DNA from: Actinoallomurus bryophytorum | Lineage (GTDB): Bacteria > Actinomycetota > Actinomycetes > Streptosporangiales > Streptosporangiaceae | Assembly: GCF_006716425.1 (NCBI RefSeq) | Contig: NZ_VFOZ01000001.1 | Coordinates: forward strand, 6,324,001 to 6,388,000 | Length of the DNA: 64,000 nucleotides | Reading direction: 5' to 3' | Shown here: piece by piece, positions 25,155 through 33,290 of the stretch | Numbering within the stretch: position 1 is the stretch's first letter | Layout: every line of letters starts with the position of its first letter | Program-made: the position numbers and the translations under genes | The notes under the pieces: generated by a model | Seen by the model: the letters and a program-made list of their open reading frames with translations, nothing else | Told to the model about the DNA's origin: nothing | Database searches by the model: none

Positions 25155-25602
25155 AAAGACCTCCGTTCGTACGCCTGGGCATCCTTGCCCGCATGGGTAC
25201 CCGGGGAGGAGGGGCCTGACACGGAGAAATCATGTCTTCGCGTGACTCGACCGTGTCTGTCTGGATTGCGACGCTTGCGAGCGACATCGCGAGCGTCACG
25301 TCGGACTCGGTGTCCAGCCGTACCCGCACCCAGTCGCCGCCCTCGGCCACCGTCACGCGACCGGACTCGAGCAGCGCGTCGCCTAGCCGGGCGATGACCG
25401 TACGGGTGAGGTACACCTGAGCCTCGTCTCCGCCGTGCAGGTGCACGATCTGCGCACCGGCCCGGCGGGCGGTCGTGGAGAAGCCCGTCCCGAGCCCGCA
25501 CTCGGCCTGTCCGGCCCGTACGGCGGGCCAGGCGTCCAGCTGCCTCGTGAGGCGCCCGGACAGGTGGCCGGCGGTCTGCTCGCGCATGTTCACGACGTGC
25601 AT
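25132..25602 (-). CDS. DUF5519 / luciferase-domain-like protein
   Basis: A 156-residue protein. Residues ~10-115 match the pattern of the DUF5519 'luciferase' family: LTRQLDAWPAVRAGQAECGLGTGF, then VHLHGGDEAQVYLTRTVIARLGDALLESGRV, GDWVRVRL and a helical DVTLAMSLASVAI. The C-terminal ~35 residues (Arg/Pro-rich) are probably unstructured, and the last codons overlap the next gene. The family is not bioluminescent as such, and its role in bacteria is not established. It is first in a two-gene unit with the three-helix protein. Confidence 0.65.
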   Translation of the reverse strand: MHVVNMREQTAGHLSGRLTRQLDAWPAVRAGQAECGLGTGFSTTARRAGAQIVHLHGGDEAQVYLTRTVIARLGDALLESGRVTVAEGGDWVRVRLDTESDVTLAMSLASVAIQTDTVESREDMISPCQAPPPRVPMRARMPRRTNGGLCERRHDS

Positions 25603-25741
25603 ATTTGTCGGGTAGGGACCATGATCGGAAGCGTATGTGCCGAAATCGTTATCGTCCTCGTCATCCGCGAGCCATCTCCGGTTTCAGCGCCGGTCGACCC
25701 GCTTCGAGCCCGGACGTCGTAATTAAGCTTTCCAAACCCCA

Positions 25742-25779
25742 AGATTTCGGAAATCTAGCGATGTAGCGGTTAAATCGCT
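25742..25779. promoter_or_regulatory. Two adjacent inverted repeats upstream of the PemK-like gene
   Basis: AGATTTC-G-GAAATCT (25742-25756) is a perfect 15-bp dyad. It is followed directly by AGCGAT (25757-25762) and ATCGCT (25774-25779). Both lie in a short AT-rich island between the leftward DUF5519 unit and the rightward toxin-like gene, about 85 bases before its ATG. They look like operator sites. Confidence 0.5.
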
Positions 25780-25861
25780 CATTCCATCCCATCATGCCAC
25801 TCGGCGGTGGGAAGCGATGGCCGCCGGAGAGCACCCGCGCCGGGGCCGGTAGGCTGCGCGG

Positions 25862-26311
25862 ATGCTCGATCATGGTGAGGTGCCCCGGCCCGCCGGCGAC
25901 GCCGTACGAGAGATCTACACTCCTGAGCGCGCGGCGACCCTGGAGTACTCCCCGGACCTGGACGGACTGGCCGACCCAGGCGAGATCGTCTGGGCGTGGG
26001 TGCCCTACGAGGAGGACCCGGCACGCGGCAAGGACCGCCCGCTGCTGGTCGTCGGCCGCCACCGGAAGCGGCTGCTGGCGATGATGCTGTCCAGCCGCCG
26101 GCATGACTACTCCGACGACTGGCTGGACCTGGGGACCGGAGCCTGGGACCGCGAGGGCCGGGAGTCCTACCTGCGGCTGGATCGCGTCTTCGCGCTGGAC
26201 GAGGACGACATCCGCCGGGAGGGCGCGGTGCTCGACCCGGAGCGGTTCGCCGAGGTCGCGGCCGTGCTCATGCGGCTGCACGGCTGGAAGCCCACGCGCG
26301 CCAAGTCCTGA
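25862..26311 (+). CDS. PemK/MazF-like toxin-family protein (no antitoxin beside it)
   Basis: A 149-residue protein of the actinobacterial PemK-like group. After a 35-residue leader it has EIVWAWVPYEEDPARGKDRPLLVVGR, the MazF/PemK barrel start in which GxxRP is the RNA-binding loop. Next come LLAMMLSSRRHDYSDDWLDLGTGAWDREGRESYLRLDRVF and a C-terminal helix. Classical toxins have P-x-x-G-x-x-(Q/R)-x-G-x-R-P; here the residues before KDRP are altered (EDPARGK). No MazE-type antitoxin is found up- or downstream, so it may be a solitary or housekeeping relative. Confidence 0.75.
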   Translation: MLDHGEVPRPAGDAVREIYTPERAATLEYSPDLDGLADPGEIVWAWVPYEEDPARGKDRPLLVVGRHRKRLLAMMLSSRRHDYSDDWLDLGTGAWDREGRESYLRLDRVFALDEDDIRREGAVLDPERFAEVAAVLMRLHGWKPTRAKS

Positions 26312-26342
26312 CGCGCGCGGGCTCGCGGTCACTTACCGGGGC

Positions 26343-26942
26343 TCAGCGGTGCTGCAGCGCGTCGAGCGCGACCGCCTGGGCGATGACGAGGCGGCGGTCA
26401 AGGCGCGGGTCCTTGATCTCGACGACGTACCGGTCGCGCAGGCCGAACTTCTTGTCCACGCTGAACGTCTCCTGCCCGTTCGCCGTGAAGTCGAAGTGGT
26501 ACGGCCAGGCGAACGGCAGGTTCTCGACGTAGGGCACGAAGTTCCAGACCCGGCGCAGGATCGCGATGGCCTTGCTGCGCTCGGAGCCGGTCGTGACGCC
26601 GAGTCCCGGCTGCTCGAGATGCCAGGTCGAGGCGAGCAGTGACGCCTTGAAGTCCTTGCGGAAGTTGCCGATCGGCTGCCCCTGCGGGTCGGTCACGTCG
26701 TAGGTCGCGGCGAGGTCGATCCGCTTGCGCGCCTTGAAGCCGAACAAGGTGTACTGCTTGGTCTCATCCGTGTAGATGGTGACCTGTTCCTTGAACGCCA
26801 TGCGCTTCTGCTGCGCGAAGGCCACGATCTCGCCTTCGGACCCGTCCGCGCCCTCCAAGTGCACCTCGTACTGGTTGACCATCAGCCGGACACGCTGCCG
26901 GATGAGCAGCCGCTGCTGGGCCTGGAGCGTTTCGAAGTCCAT
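26343..26942 (-). CDS. LURP-one-related / scramblase-fold protein
   Basis: A 199-residue protein with the tubby-like (LURP-one) pattern: a YEVHLEGADGSEGEIVAFAQQKRMAFKEQVTIYTDE strand-rich start, KARKRIDLAATYDVTDPQGQPIGNFRKDF in the middle, and a C-terminal DRYVVEIKDPRLDRRLVIAQAVALDAL helix. Members often bind membranes or phospholipids; bacterial function is unclear. It converges with the PemK-like gene (31-base gap) and is divergent from the VOC fragment. Confidence 0.82.
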   Translation of the reverse strand: MDFETLQAQQRLLIRQRVRLMVNQYEVHLEGADGSEGEIVAFAQQKRMAFKEQVTIYTDETKQYTLFGFKARKRIDLAATYDVTDPQGQPIGNFRKDFKASLLASTWHLEQPGLGVTTGSERSKAIAILRRVWNFVPYVENLPFAWPYHFDFTANGQETFSVDKKFGLRDRYVVEIKDPRLDRRLVIAQAVALDALQHR

Positions 26943-26973
26943 CGGGTATCCGTTCGTTTTTCAGCATCGTCGA

Positions 26974-27360
26974 ATGGCGAGCAAAGGTACACGAACGGTA
27001 AAGACTTCGTCGTTTTCGGGCGAACGCCGCCTGCGGATCGTCGGGGTGGCGGCGGTCGTCGAGCATCGCGGCCGCAGGACCTTCCGCGGCTACGCCGCGA
27101 TCCGCCACCCGGAGGACCCGTTCGACCGGGCCAGCGGCGTCGGCCGCGGCAGGCGCCTGCTGTTCCAGGACGTGCCCGAGGCCAAGTCCGGCAAGAACCG
27201 CCTGCACATCGACGTCCACAGCGAGGCCGGCGGCCTCGACCGGCTGGTGGCCCGGCTGGAAGAGCTCGGGGCGACCCGCGTCCGCGAGGTCGACAGGGGA
27301 CCTGCCGGACACTGGTGGATCATGCAGGACCCCGAAGGCAACGAGTTCTGCGCGGCGTAG
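26974..27360 (+). pseudogene. VOC/glyoxalase-fold domain, 5'-truncated
   Basis: The frame encodes the C-terminal half of an actinobacterial VOC protein: GRRLLFQDVPEAKSGKNRLHIDVH, LVARLEELGATRVREV and the closing WWIMQDPEGNEFCAA. Intact relatives begin with a metal-binding strand and a helix (V-D-C-x-D-P-x-x-L-A-x-F-W-x-x-x-LG), both missing here. The first ~45 codons after the only ATG (26974) read as Arg/Ser/Thr-rich sequence without the fold's start. The frame is also open upstream into the start region of the divergent LURP-like gene. It is probably a decayed gene whose 5' half was lost at the junction, not a functional enzyme. Confidence 0.65.
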
Positions 27361-27363
27361 AGC

Positions 27364-27386
27364 CCACGCGGACCGGGTACGCGTGG
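27364..27386 (+). terminator. Hairpin after the VOC fragment
   Basis: CCACGCG (27364-27370) and CGCGTGG (27380-27386) are exact complements around a 9-base loop, starting three bases after the VOC stop. This is a short GC hairpin consistent with termination toward the convergent kinase gene. Confidence 0.45.
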
Positions 27387-27463
27387 CGACGGCGCGCACC
27401 TCACCACCTGGCCGCCGGCGCTCCGCGATTCCGGGCCGTCACCGACCTTCGTGGTCTGTGCAC

Positions 27464-29221
27464 CTAGCCCTGGGGTGCGACGGTGCCCTGGGGTGCGACG
27501 GTCCCGGTCGGGGTGGGGGTGGGCGTCGGAGTCGGCGAGTGCGTCGGCGGCGGGGTGGTGGGCGGATGGGACGCGGGCGGGCGCGGCTTGCCCGGCCCGA
27601 ACGGTCCGCCCGCCTTCTTGTGGCGGGGATGCCGGCTGGACCCGGGCGTGGGCGTGCCGGAGCCGGGCGAGCTGGAGGCCGAGGCGTGACGCGGCTCGTG
27701 CGACCGCGGGCCCGACAGAGTCGGGACCTGGGGGTCGGCGGCAGGCGCATCTCCACCCGGGCTCGCCGCGCCGGCCGGATTGGCCTGCTGTTCCTGCCGG
27801 CCCGTGCCGGTGCTCGCCATCGCGATGACGGTGGCGAGCGCGGCCACGGCCACGGCGGGCCCCGCCACCATGGCGACCGTCCGCAGCCTTCGCGGCCGCC
27901 GTTCGGGTTCGGCGTGCTTCCGGGCCGCCGTGGCGGTCTCGGCGGAGTACTCGACGCGACGCGGAGGCGGATCCGTCCGTGGGGCCGGTGGCCGGCGGTG
28001 TTCGCCGGTCATGGCGCTCGCGGAGTAGACGACGGTCGCGCCGCCGGCGGCGTGCTCGCCCGGTGGCCGGTGGTCTCCGCCGGTCGTGGTGTTCAGGGGG
28101 CGGACCGCGGTCCCGTCCCCGGTATCGCGCGGGCGCCGGTCGGCCACGGGCGAGGAGCCGAGGGTGGCCTCGGCGGCGTGCTCGAGCCGGCGCGGGTGCG
28201 CGTCGGCACGTACGACGGGTTCGAACGGCGAGAGCGGCGCGACCGCGGGGCTCTCATGCGGGTGGTCGTCGTCGTCCCTGAGCACCGGCATCGGGGCCGT
28301 CGGGGCGTCCACCGATGACAGGCCGCGGCGTTCGGCCACGTCCGGGCGCGGCTTGGCGGTGTGCGCCTCCCGCCGCCCGTCGGGGCCGAGCCGGGAGACG
28401 ATCTCCCCGACTGAGGGCCGGTCGGCGGGATCGACGGCGAGCGCCGCCTCGACCAGCGTGCGGAGCGGCTCCTCCAGAGCGTCGAGCGCCGCGGCGCGGG
28501 GGGCGCTGTCGGGATCGTCACCGTCCTCGAACGGGCTTCGGCCGGTCGCGGCGTACCCGATGACGCAGCCCCAGCCGAAGACGTCGGAGGAGGGGGCGGC
28601 CGGATAGCCGCTGGCGCGTTCCGGCGCGACCCAGCCCGGGCTGTAGGGCACCGTCCCCACCTCGGCCGGCCTGCCCGAGATCGGCGCCTCCTGGGCGATG
28701 GAGAAGTCGATCACCCGGGGCCCGTTGGCCGCGAGCATGATGTTGGCCGGCTTGAGGTCACAGTGGATCAGCCCCGCACCGTGAACGGCGGCGAGCGCCC
28801 GCGCGAGCGCGCCCCCCAGAGCCATCAGCTGGACCGGCTCCAGCGGCCCCAGTCCCTCGACGAACTGGGTGAGCGAGGGCCCCTCGATGTACTCGCTGAC
28901 CAGGTACGGCGGCGAGTGGTCGGTGCCGTCGGCGAGCGGCTTGGCCGTGCAGAACGGAGGAAGGCGCCGGGCACACGACGCCTCGGTCCGCAGCCAGCGC
29001 CTGGCCTGAGCCTGGTCGGCCTTGCGCGCGCGGGTCGTCTTGACCACCACGTGCTCGCCGCCGGTGTCGCGGGCGAGATAGACGACACTCGTTCCGCCCG
29101 ACGACAGCCTGCCCACCAGCCGGTAACCGTCGATCACGACCGGATCGTCGGAGGCCAGCGGCTGGGCGCCGGGGGGCAGAACCTCGCCGCCGCGAGCATT
29201 CGGTGCGGACGGTCTCTCCAC
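27464..29221 (-). CDS. Membrane-anchored Ser/Thr protein kinase (PknB-like) with repeat tail
   Basis: This 585-residue kinase starts at GTG. The glycine loop GRLSSGGTSVVYLA is near residue 38, the ATP lysine sits in VVVKTTRA, and the catalytic loop reads HCDLKPAN near 150, so the usual HRD arginine is Cys. The metal-binding motif is DFS (VIDFSIAQ) instead of DFG, and GTVPYSPGWVAPE is the activation-segment end. A long disordered Pro/Arg linker follows, then a single TM helix (VAMVAGPAVAVAALATVIAM, near 440-465) and an extracellular Pro/Thr-rich tail. The tail ends in PTPTPTPTPTGTV and two APQG repeats. The catalytic Asp and Lys remain, so it is probably active, with atypical activation-loop control. 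Confidence 0.87.
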   Translation of the reverse strand: MERPSAPNARGGEVLPPGAQPLASDDPVVIDGYRLVGRLSSGGTSVVYLARDTGGEHVVVKTTRARKADQAQARRWLRTEASCARRLPPFCTAKPLADGTDHSPPYLVSEYIEGPSLTQFVEGLGPLEPVQLMALGGALARALAAVHGAGLIHCDLKPANIMLAANGPRVIDFSIAQEAPISGRPAEVGTVPYSPGWVAPERASGYPAAPSSDVFGWGCVIGYAATGRSPFEDGDDPDSAPRAAALDALEEPLRTLVEAALAVDPADRPSVGEIVSRLGPDGRREAHTAKPRPDVAERRGLSSVDAPTAPMPVLRDDDDHPHESPAVAPLSPFEPVVRADAHPRRLEHAAEATLGSSPVADRRPRDTGDGTAVRPLNTTTGGDHRPPGEHAAGGATVVYSASAMTGEHRRPPAPRTDPPPRRVEYSAETATAARKHAEPERRPRRLRTVAMVAGPAVAVAALATVIAMASTGTGRQEQQANPAGAASPGGDAPAADPQVPTLSGPRSHEPRHASASSSPGSGTPTPGSSRHPRHKKAGGPFGPGKPRPPASHPPTTPPPTHSPTPTPTPTPTGTVAPQGTVAPQG

Positions 29222-29624
29222 GAGCGCGCCTCTTTCGACCGCGTCGACAACTGATCTTCCTCGGCCCTAGATATTGCAACCGCTGGGAGCTGGACGCAAC
29301 CTGAACGTCACTGTTCGTGGTCTTTTCTGTTGATTCAGGCCCGCGCCGGCCCCCATCCCCGGCTCGGGCGGGCCCGCCGGCGGCTCGCCACGACGGCGAA
29401 AGAAGCGCCGGAAGCCTTACGGGCACGGGGATGCCGGCACCTCCGACGAGGCGGGCCGAAATAGGACATGGCGCTGTTTTTGGGTCGGGCTTGCGGCTAG
29501 CGTTCCCCGCGCGTGGAGGGAGGAGCGGCGCGGAGACGAGGGACAGGCCGAGGCCGATCAGCGCGCAGGGGGCTCACGATGCCGGTGCTGAGGCGCCGCG
29601 GGCGGCGTGAGGATTGGAGCCTAG
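29222..29624. other. Divergent intergenic region between kinase and amidohydrolase genes
   Basis: This 403-base region has no supported gene. The kinase promoter candidate is at 29271-29299. An AT-richer tract at 29310-29340 and TTTTTGGGT near 29477 are seen, but I cannot assign the amidohydrolase promoter. Its ribosome site (GGAG) lies at the right end. Confidence 0.45.
29271..29299 (-). promoter_or_regulatory. Candidate promoter of the kinase gene
   Basis: On the minus strand TTGCGT (29299-29294) and CAATAT (29276-29271) are separated by exactly 17 bases, with the GTG start 50 bases downstream. Good match to a housekeeping actinobacterial promoter. No experimental support. Confidence 0.45.
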
Positions 29625-32600
29625 ATGGCAGGCATCAGAAGGCGGAGTCTCCTGAGGGGTGCGGCCGGTGCCGCGGCGATCGCGGGAATCGGCGGGATCG
29701 ACGTCGGCGCGACCGCCCCGGCGGAGGCTGCCGCCCCGCCAGAGGGGCCCGCCCACGGCCGTACGGTCCGGCTGCGTGAGGGCACCGACCTGGCCGCGCA
29801 ACTGTCACCGGACGGACGCCTCATCGCGATCGACGTCGTCGGGGTGCTGTGGGTGCTGCCCTCCTCGGGCGGGCCGGCACGCAGGCTGACCAGCGACCTG
29901 TACGACATCGCCCAGCCCGAGTGGTCGCCGGACAGCCGGTGGCTGACGTTTCAGTCCTACCGCGAAGGCGTGTTCGACGTCTGGGTGATCCGTCCGGACG
30001 GGTCGGGACCGCGCCGCCTGACCCACGGGCCCTACGACCACCGCGAGCCGCGCTTCTCACCCGACGGGAAGCGGATCGCCTTCTCCTCGGACCTGACCGG
30101 CAGCTACGGCATCCACACGCTGGACGTGGGTACGAGCGCCATCACTCCGGTGACCGACACCAAGGTCGAGGAGTACGAGCCGGCGTGGTCGCCGGACGGA
30201 AGGCGGATCGCCTTCGTCGTCGCGAACACCCGCATCGACGTGGTCGACGTCGCGACCGGCGCGCGCACCACGCCGGTGACCGTACCCGCCGACCAGGTCA
30301 TCCACAGCCCGGCCTGGACACCGGACGGCAAGGACCTCCTCTACACCGTCGTCCTGTCCGGCCGCAGCGAGCTGTGGCGCTCGGGCAAGGCGCTGGTGAC
30401 CGGCGAGGAGGTGTTCCCGTTCCGCGTCTCGTGGCGGTCGGCGAACGAGTTCGTCTACACCGCGGACGGAAGGATCCGGCGCCGGTCGCTGGGCGGCGGT
30501 GACGCGCACGAGATCGGCTTCAGCGCCGCCGTGACCCTCGCCGCCCCGGCGTACCGCAAACGGCGGCGCGACTTCGACTCGACGAAGGCCAGGCCCGTCG
30601 TCGGCATCGGCAGCCCGGTGCTTTCACCCGACGGGAAGCAGGTGGCGTTCCGCGCGCTGAACGACATCTACACGATGACGATCGGGCGGGCGCCGAGGCC
30701 GCTGACCCGCGACCACTGGTGGAAGAGCACCCCCGCCTGGTCGCCGGACGGCCGCTACCTGTCCTACTCCACCGACCGTGCCGGGAAGCTCGACATCTGG
30801 ATCCGCGACCTGCGGACCGGCGCCGACCGCAGGCTGACCGACCTGCCGAACGCCGCGGCCGTGTCGGGCACCTGGTCGCGCGACGGTTCGCACCTGGCGT
30901 TCCTCGACCAGACCGGCGCGCTCTACACGGTCGAGGTCGCCTCCGGGAACGTCCAGCCCGTCTTCACGGCCACCTTCGAGCCCGGCCGCCCGACCTGGTC
31001 CGCCGACGGCGACGTCATCGCCCTGGCGGCGATCAAGCCGTACTCGGCACGCTACCGCGAGGGCCTGAGCAAGATCCTCCTGGTCGACCGCCGCACCGGC
31101 GCCGGCACGTACGTCGACCCGCTGCCCGACCGCTCGATCCAGACGCGCGGCGACGACGGGCCGGTGTGGTCGCCCGACGGGACGAAGATGGCGTTCGTCG
31201 TGGCGAGCGTGCTGTGGGTGGTCGACGTCCACCCGGACGGCACCCCGGCGGGCACGGCCCGGCAGGTCACACACGAGGTGACCGACGCCGTGAGCTGGAG
31301 CGGCGACTCATCGCAGCTGCTCTACCTGAACAACGGGCGGCTGCGCCTCGTCGCCGCCGACGGGAGCCGTACCCGTACGCTGCCGGTGCCGCTGACCTGG
31401 TCCAACACCAGGTCGAAGGGTCGCACCGTCGTACGCGCCGCGCGCATGTGGGACGGCAGCAGCCGTCAGCTGCGCCGCGACGTGGACATCGTGGTCGAGG
31501 GGCACCACATCGTCGCGGTCTCGCCGCGCGGCGAGGGACGCGGTGACACGGTCGTCGACGCCGGTGACTCGGTGGTCATCCCCGGGCTCGTGGACATGCA
31601 CAACCACCGCGAGATGCAGGGGTATGAGTACGGCGACCGGCAGGGGCGGCTGTGGCTGTCGCTGGGCATCACCACGACCCGCTCGCCGGGCAGCCCGGCG
31701 TACCACATGGTCGAGGCCCGCGAGGCGTTCCAGTCGGGCGCACGTGTCGTCCCCCGCTACTTCGCCACCGGAGAGGCCGTCGACGGGCCGCGCATCTTCT
31801 ACAACTTCATGCGGCCCACCTTCGACGAGCACCAGCTCGCGCTGGAGCTCGAACGCGCGGGCGCGCTCGACTACGACCTGATGAAGTCCTACGTGCGGCT
31901 GCCGACGGAGTGGCAGCAGAAGGTCATCGCGTGGGCGCACCGGCGAGGCGTCCACGCCACCTCGCACTACCACTACCCGGCGCTCGGCTTCGGCGGCGAC
32001 GGGATGGAGCACATGGGCGCGACGAACCGCTTCGGCTACTCGCGCACCGTGACCGCGCTGGGCACCGGGTACGGCGACGTCATCGACATCTTCACCGCCT
32101 CGGGCGCGGTCCGTACCCCGACGCTGTTCGTCTCGGCGACCCTGTTCGCCGAGGACACCTCCCTCGTCACCGACCGGCGGGTGACGACGCTCTACCCGTC
32201 GTGGGAGTACGCCTCACTGCAGGCCGCGGTGACGACGGCCAAGACGACCGACCAGACCGTGAACCGCGCGAACCTCGCCGCCCAGGTCGCCCAGGTCGTC
32301 GCCACGATCCGCGGCGGCGGGCGAATCATCACGGGCACGGACTCGCCCATCGACCACACCGCGGTGAGCACGCACATGAACCTGCGGGCCATGGTGAAGT
32401 ACGGGCTCACTCCGTACGAGGCGCTGACCACGGCCACCCGGGTGCCGGGCGAGTTCCTGACCGAACCCCTCGGCCAGATCAAGCCGGGCATGTACGCCGA
32501 CCTGACCTTCCTGGGCGGCGACCCGCTCACCGACATCGCCCAGGCGGCGAACGTACGGCAGGTCATGGTCAACGGCGAGCTGCACACGGTCGACGAACTG

Positions 32601-32753
32601 CTCGCCCCGTTCGCCGCCGCAGCGCACAAGGAGGCGGCGCCGGGCGGGCGGCTGCTGCCGAAGCTCCCCGGCCATCCCGCGAACGCGAAGTACTGGTGGC
32701 ACGACCCGCACTACCTGGAGGAGAGCAAGCGCTCCTGCTGCGCGGAGACCTGA
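29625..32753 (+). CDS. Tat-exported amidohydrolase with N-terminal beta-propeller (PD40/TolB repeats)
   Basis: A 1042-residue protein. The N-terminus MAGIRRRSLLRGAAGAAAIA carries a twin-arginine export signal. Residues ~50-580 form repeated PD40 blades: 'W-S-P-D-(S/G)-(R/K)' appears many times, as in PEWSPDSRWLTF, PAWSPDGRRIAF and PVWSPDGTKMAF. From ~600 a metal-dependent amidohydrolase begins: VVIPGLVDMHNHREMQGY gives the HNH metal pair, HATSHYHYPALG and EHMGATNRFG add further histidines, and GTDSPIDHT gives the final Asp. The architecture is known among secreted dipeptidase or hydrolase-type proteins of the TolB-amidohydrolase group; the substrate is unknown. A terminator follows at 32765-32793. 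Confidence 0.88.
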   Translation: MAGIRRRSLLRGAAGAAAIAGIGGIDVGATAPAEAAAPPEGPAHGRTVRLREGTDLAAQLSPDGRLIAIDVVGVLWVLPSSGGPARRLTSDLYDIAQPEWSPDSRWLTFQSYREGVFDVWVIRPDGSGPRRLTHGPYDHREPRFSPDGKRIAFSSDLTGSYGIHTLDVGTSAITPVTDTKVEEYEPAWSPDGRRIAFVVANTRIDVVDVATGARTTPVTVPADQVIHSPAWTPDGKDLLYTVVLSGRSELWRSGKALVTGEEVFPFRVSWRSANEFVYTADGRIRRRSLGGGDAHEIGFSAAVTLAAPAYRKRRRDFDSTKARPVVGIGSPVLSPDGKQVAFRALNDIYTMTIGRAPRPLTRDHWWKSTPAWSPDGRYLSYSTDRAGKLDIWIRDLRTGADRRLTDLPNAAAVSGTWSRDGSHLAFLDQTGALYTVEVASGNVQPVFTATFEPGRPTWSADGDVIALAAIKPYSARYREGLSKILLVDRRTGAGTYVDPLPDRSIQTRGDDGPVWSPDGTKMAFVVASVLWVVDVHPDGTPAGTARQVTHEVTDAVSWSGDSSQLLYLNNGRLRLVAADGSRTRTLPVPLTWSNTRSKGRTVVRAARMWDGSSRQLRRDVDIVVEGHHIVAVSPRGEGRGDTVVDAGDSVVIPGLVDMHNHREMQGYEYGDRQGRLWLSLGITTTRSPGSPAYHMVEAREAFQSGARVVPRYFATGEAVDGPRIFYNFMRPTFDEHQLALELERAGALDYDLMKSYVRLPTEWQQKVIAWAHRRGVHATSHYHYPALGFGGDGMEHMGATNRFGYSRTVTALGTGYGDVIDIFTASGAVRTPTLFVSATLFAEDTSLVTDRRVTTLYPSWEYASLQAAVTTAKTTDQTVNRANLAAQVAQVVATIRGGGRIITGTDSPIDHTAVSTHMNLRAMVKYGLTPYEALTTATRVPGEFLTEPLGQIKPGMYADLTFLGGDPLTDIAQAANVRQVMVNGELHTVDELLAPFAAAAHKEAAPGGRLLPKLPGHPANAKYWWHDPHYLEESKRSCCAET

Positions 32754-32764
32754 CCACGGCGACG

Positions 32765-32793
32765 AGGTGGGGGTGCCGCCGGCGCCCCCACCT
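32765..32793 (+). terminator. Rho-independent-like terminator after the amidohydrolase
   Basis: AGGTGGGGG (32765-32773) and CCCCCACCT (32785-32793) are exact complements, with an inner GCC/GGC pair and one mismatch, beginning 12 bases past the stop codon. A strong GC hairpin without U-tract. Confidence 0.7.
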
Positions 32794-32872
32794 GGAGCGG
32801 CCAGGACCGGTACAACGGATACGGGCCGGAGTGGTCTAGCGGCCCTGACCGGCGGTTTCGTAGCCTCGAAGT

Positions 32873-33268
32873 ATGACCACAGCCACGAGATCGATCCTGA
32901 CGACCTTGCTGGACGAGGTCCCGCCGTCCGTCCCGGAGGGCGCGGAGATCATGACGGTGAAGGTCGAGCTGCCGCCCGGGGACCCGGGCACTCCGCCGCA
33001 CCGGCATTCCGGCCCGGTGTTCGGCTACGTGCTGGAGGGCGAGATCGTCTTTGAGCTGGAAGGCGAGCCCGAACGCCTGATCCGCGCCGGCGAGGCGTTC
33101 TGGGAGCCGGGCGGCGACGTGATCCACTACCAGGCCGGGAACGGCCTCTCCGGCGAGTGGAGTCGCTTCGTCGTCGTGATGATCGGCGTCCCGGGCGCAC
33201 CCATGCTCACGCTCGTCGACGAGGCGGAGCTCGAGGCTCGCCGCGATCGCCGCGCGCCCCGCCCCTGA
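32873..33268 (+). CDS. Cupin-domain protein
   Basis: A 131-residue single cupin. Motif 1 reads PPGDPGTPPHRHSGPVFGYVLEGEIVFELEGE, with the H-x-H and E-like ligands for a metal. Motif 2 includes GEAFWEPGGDVIHYQAGN with the final His. It is a small cytoplasmic beta-barrel, of the type found as detoxification or ring-cleaving enzymes and as sensors. Followed after 22 bases by the epimerase gene, so probably a bicistronic unit; substrate not evident. Confidence 0.85.
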   Translation: MTTATRSILTTLLDEVPPSVPEGAEIMTVKVELPPGDPGTPPHRHSGPVFGYVLEGEIVFELEGEPERLIRAGEAFWEPGGDVIHYQAGNGLSGEWSRFVVVMIGVPGAPMLTLVDEAELEARRDRRAPRP

Positions 33269-33290
33269 CCGCACCACGGAGGCCCTTCCG

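Noticed and set aside
25603-25861. Possible antitoxin upstream of the PemK-like gene
   Set aside because: No frame of suitable length or MazE-like motif is present. The region holds only the two dyads.
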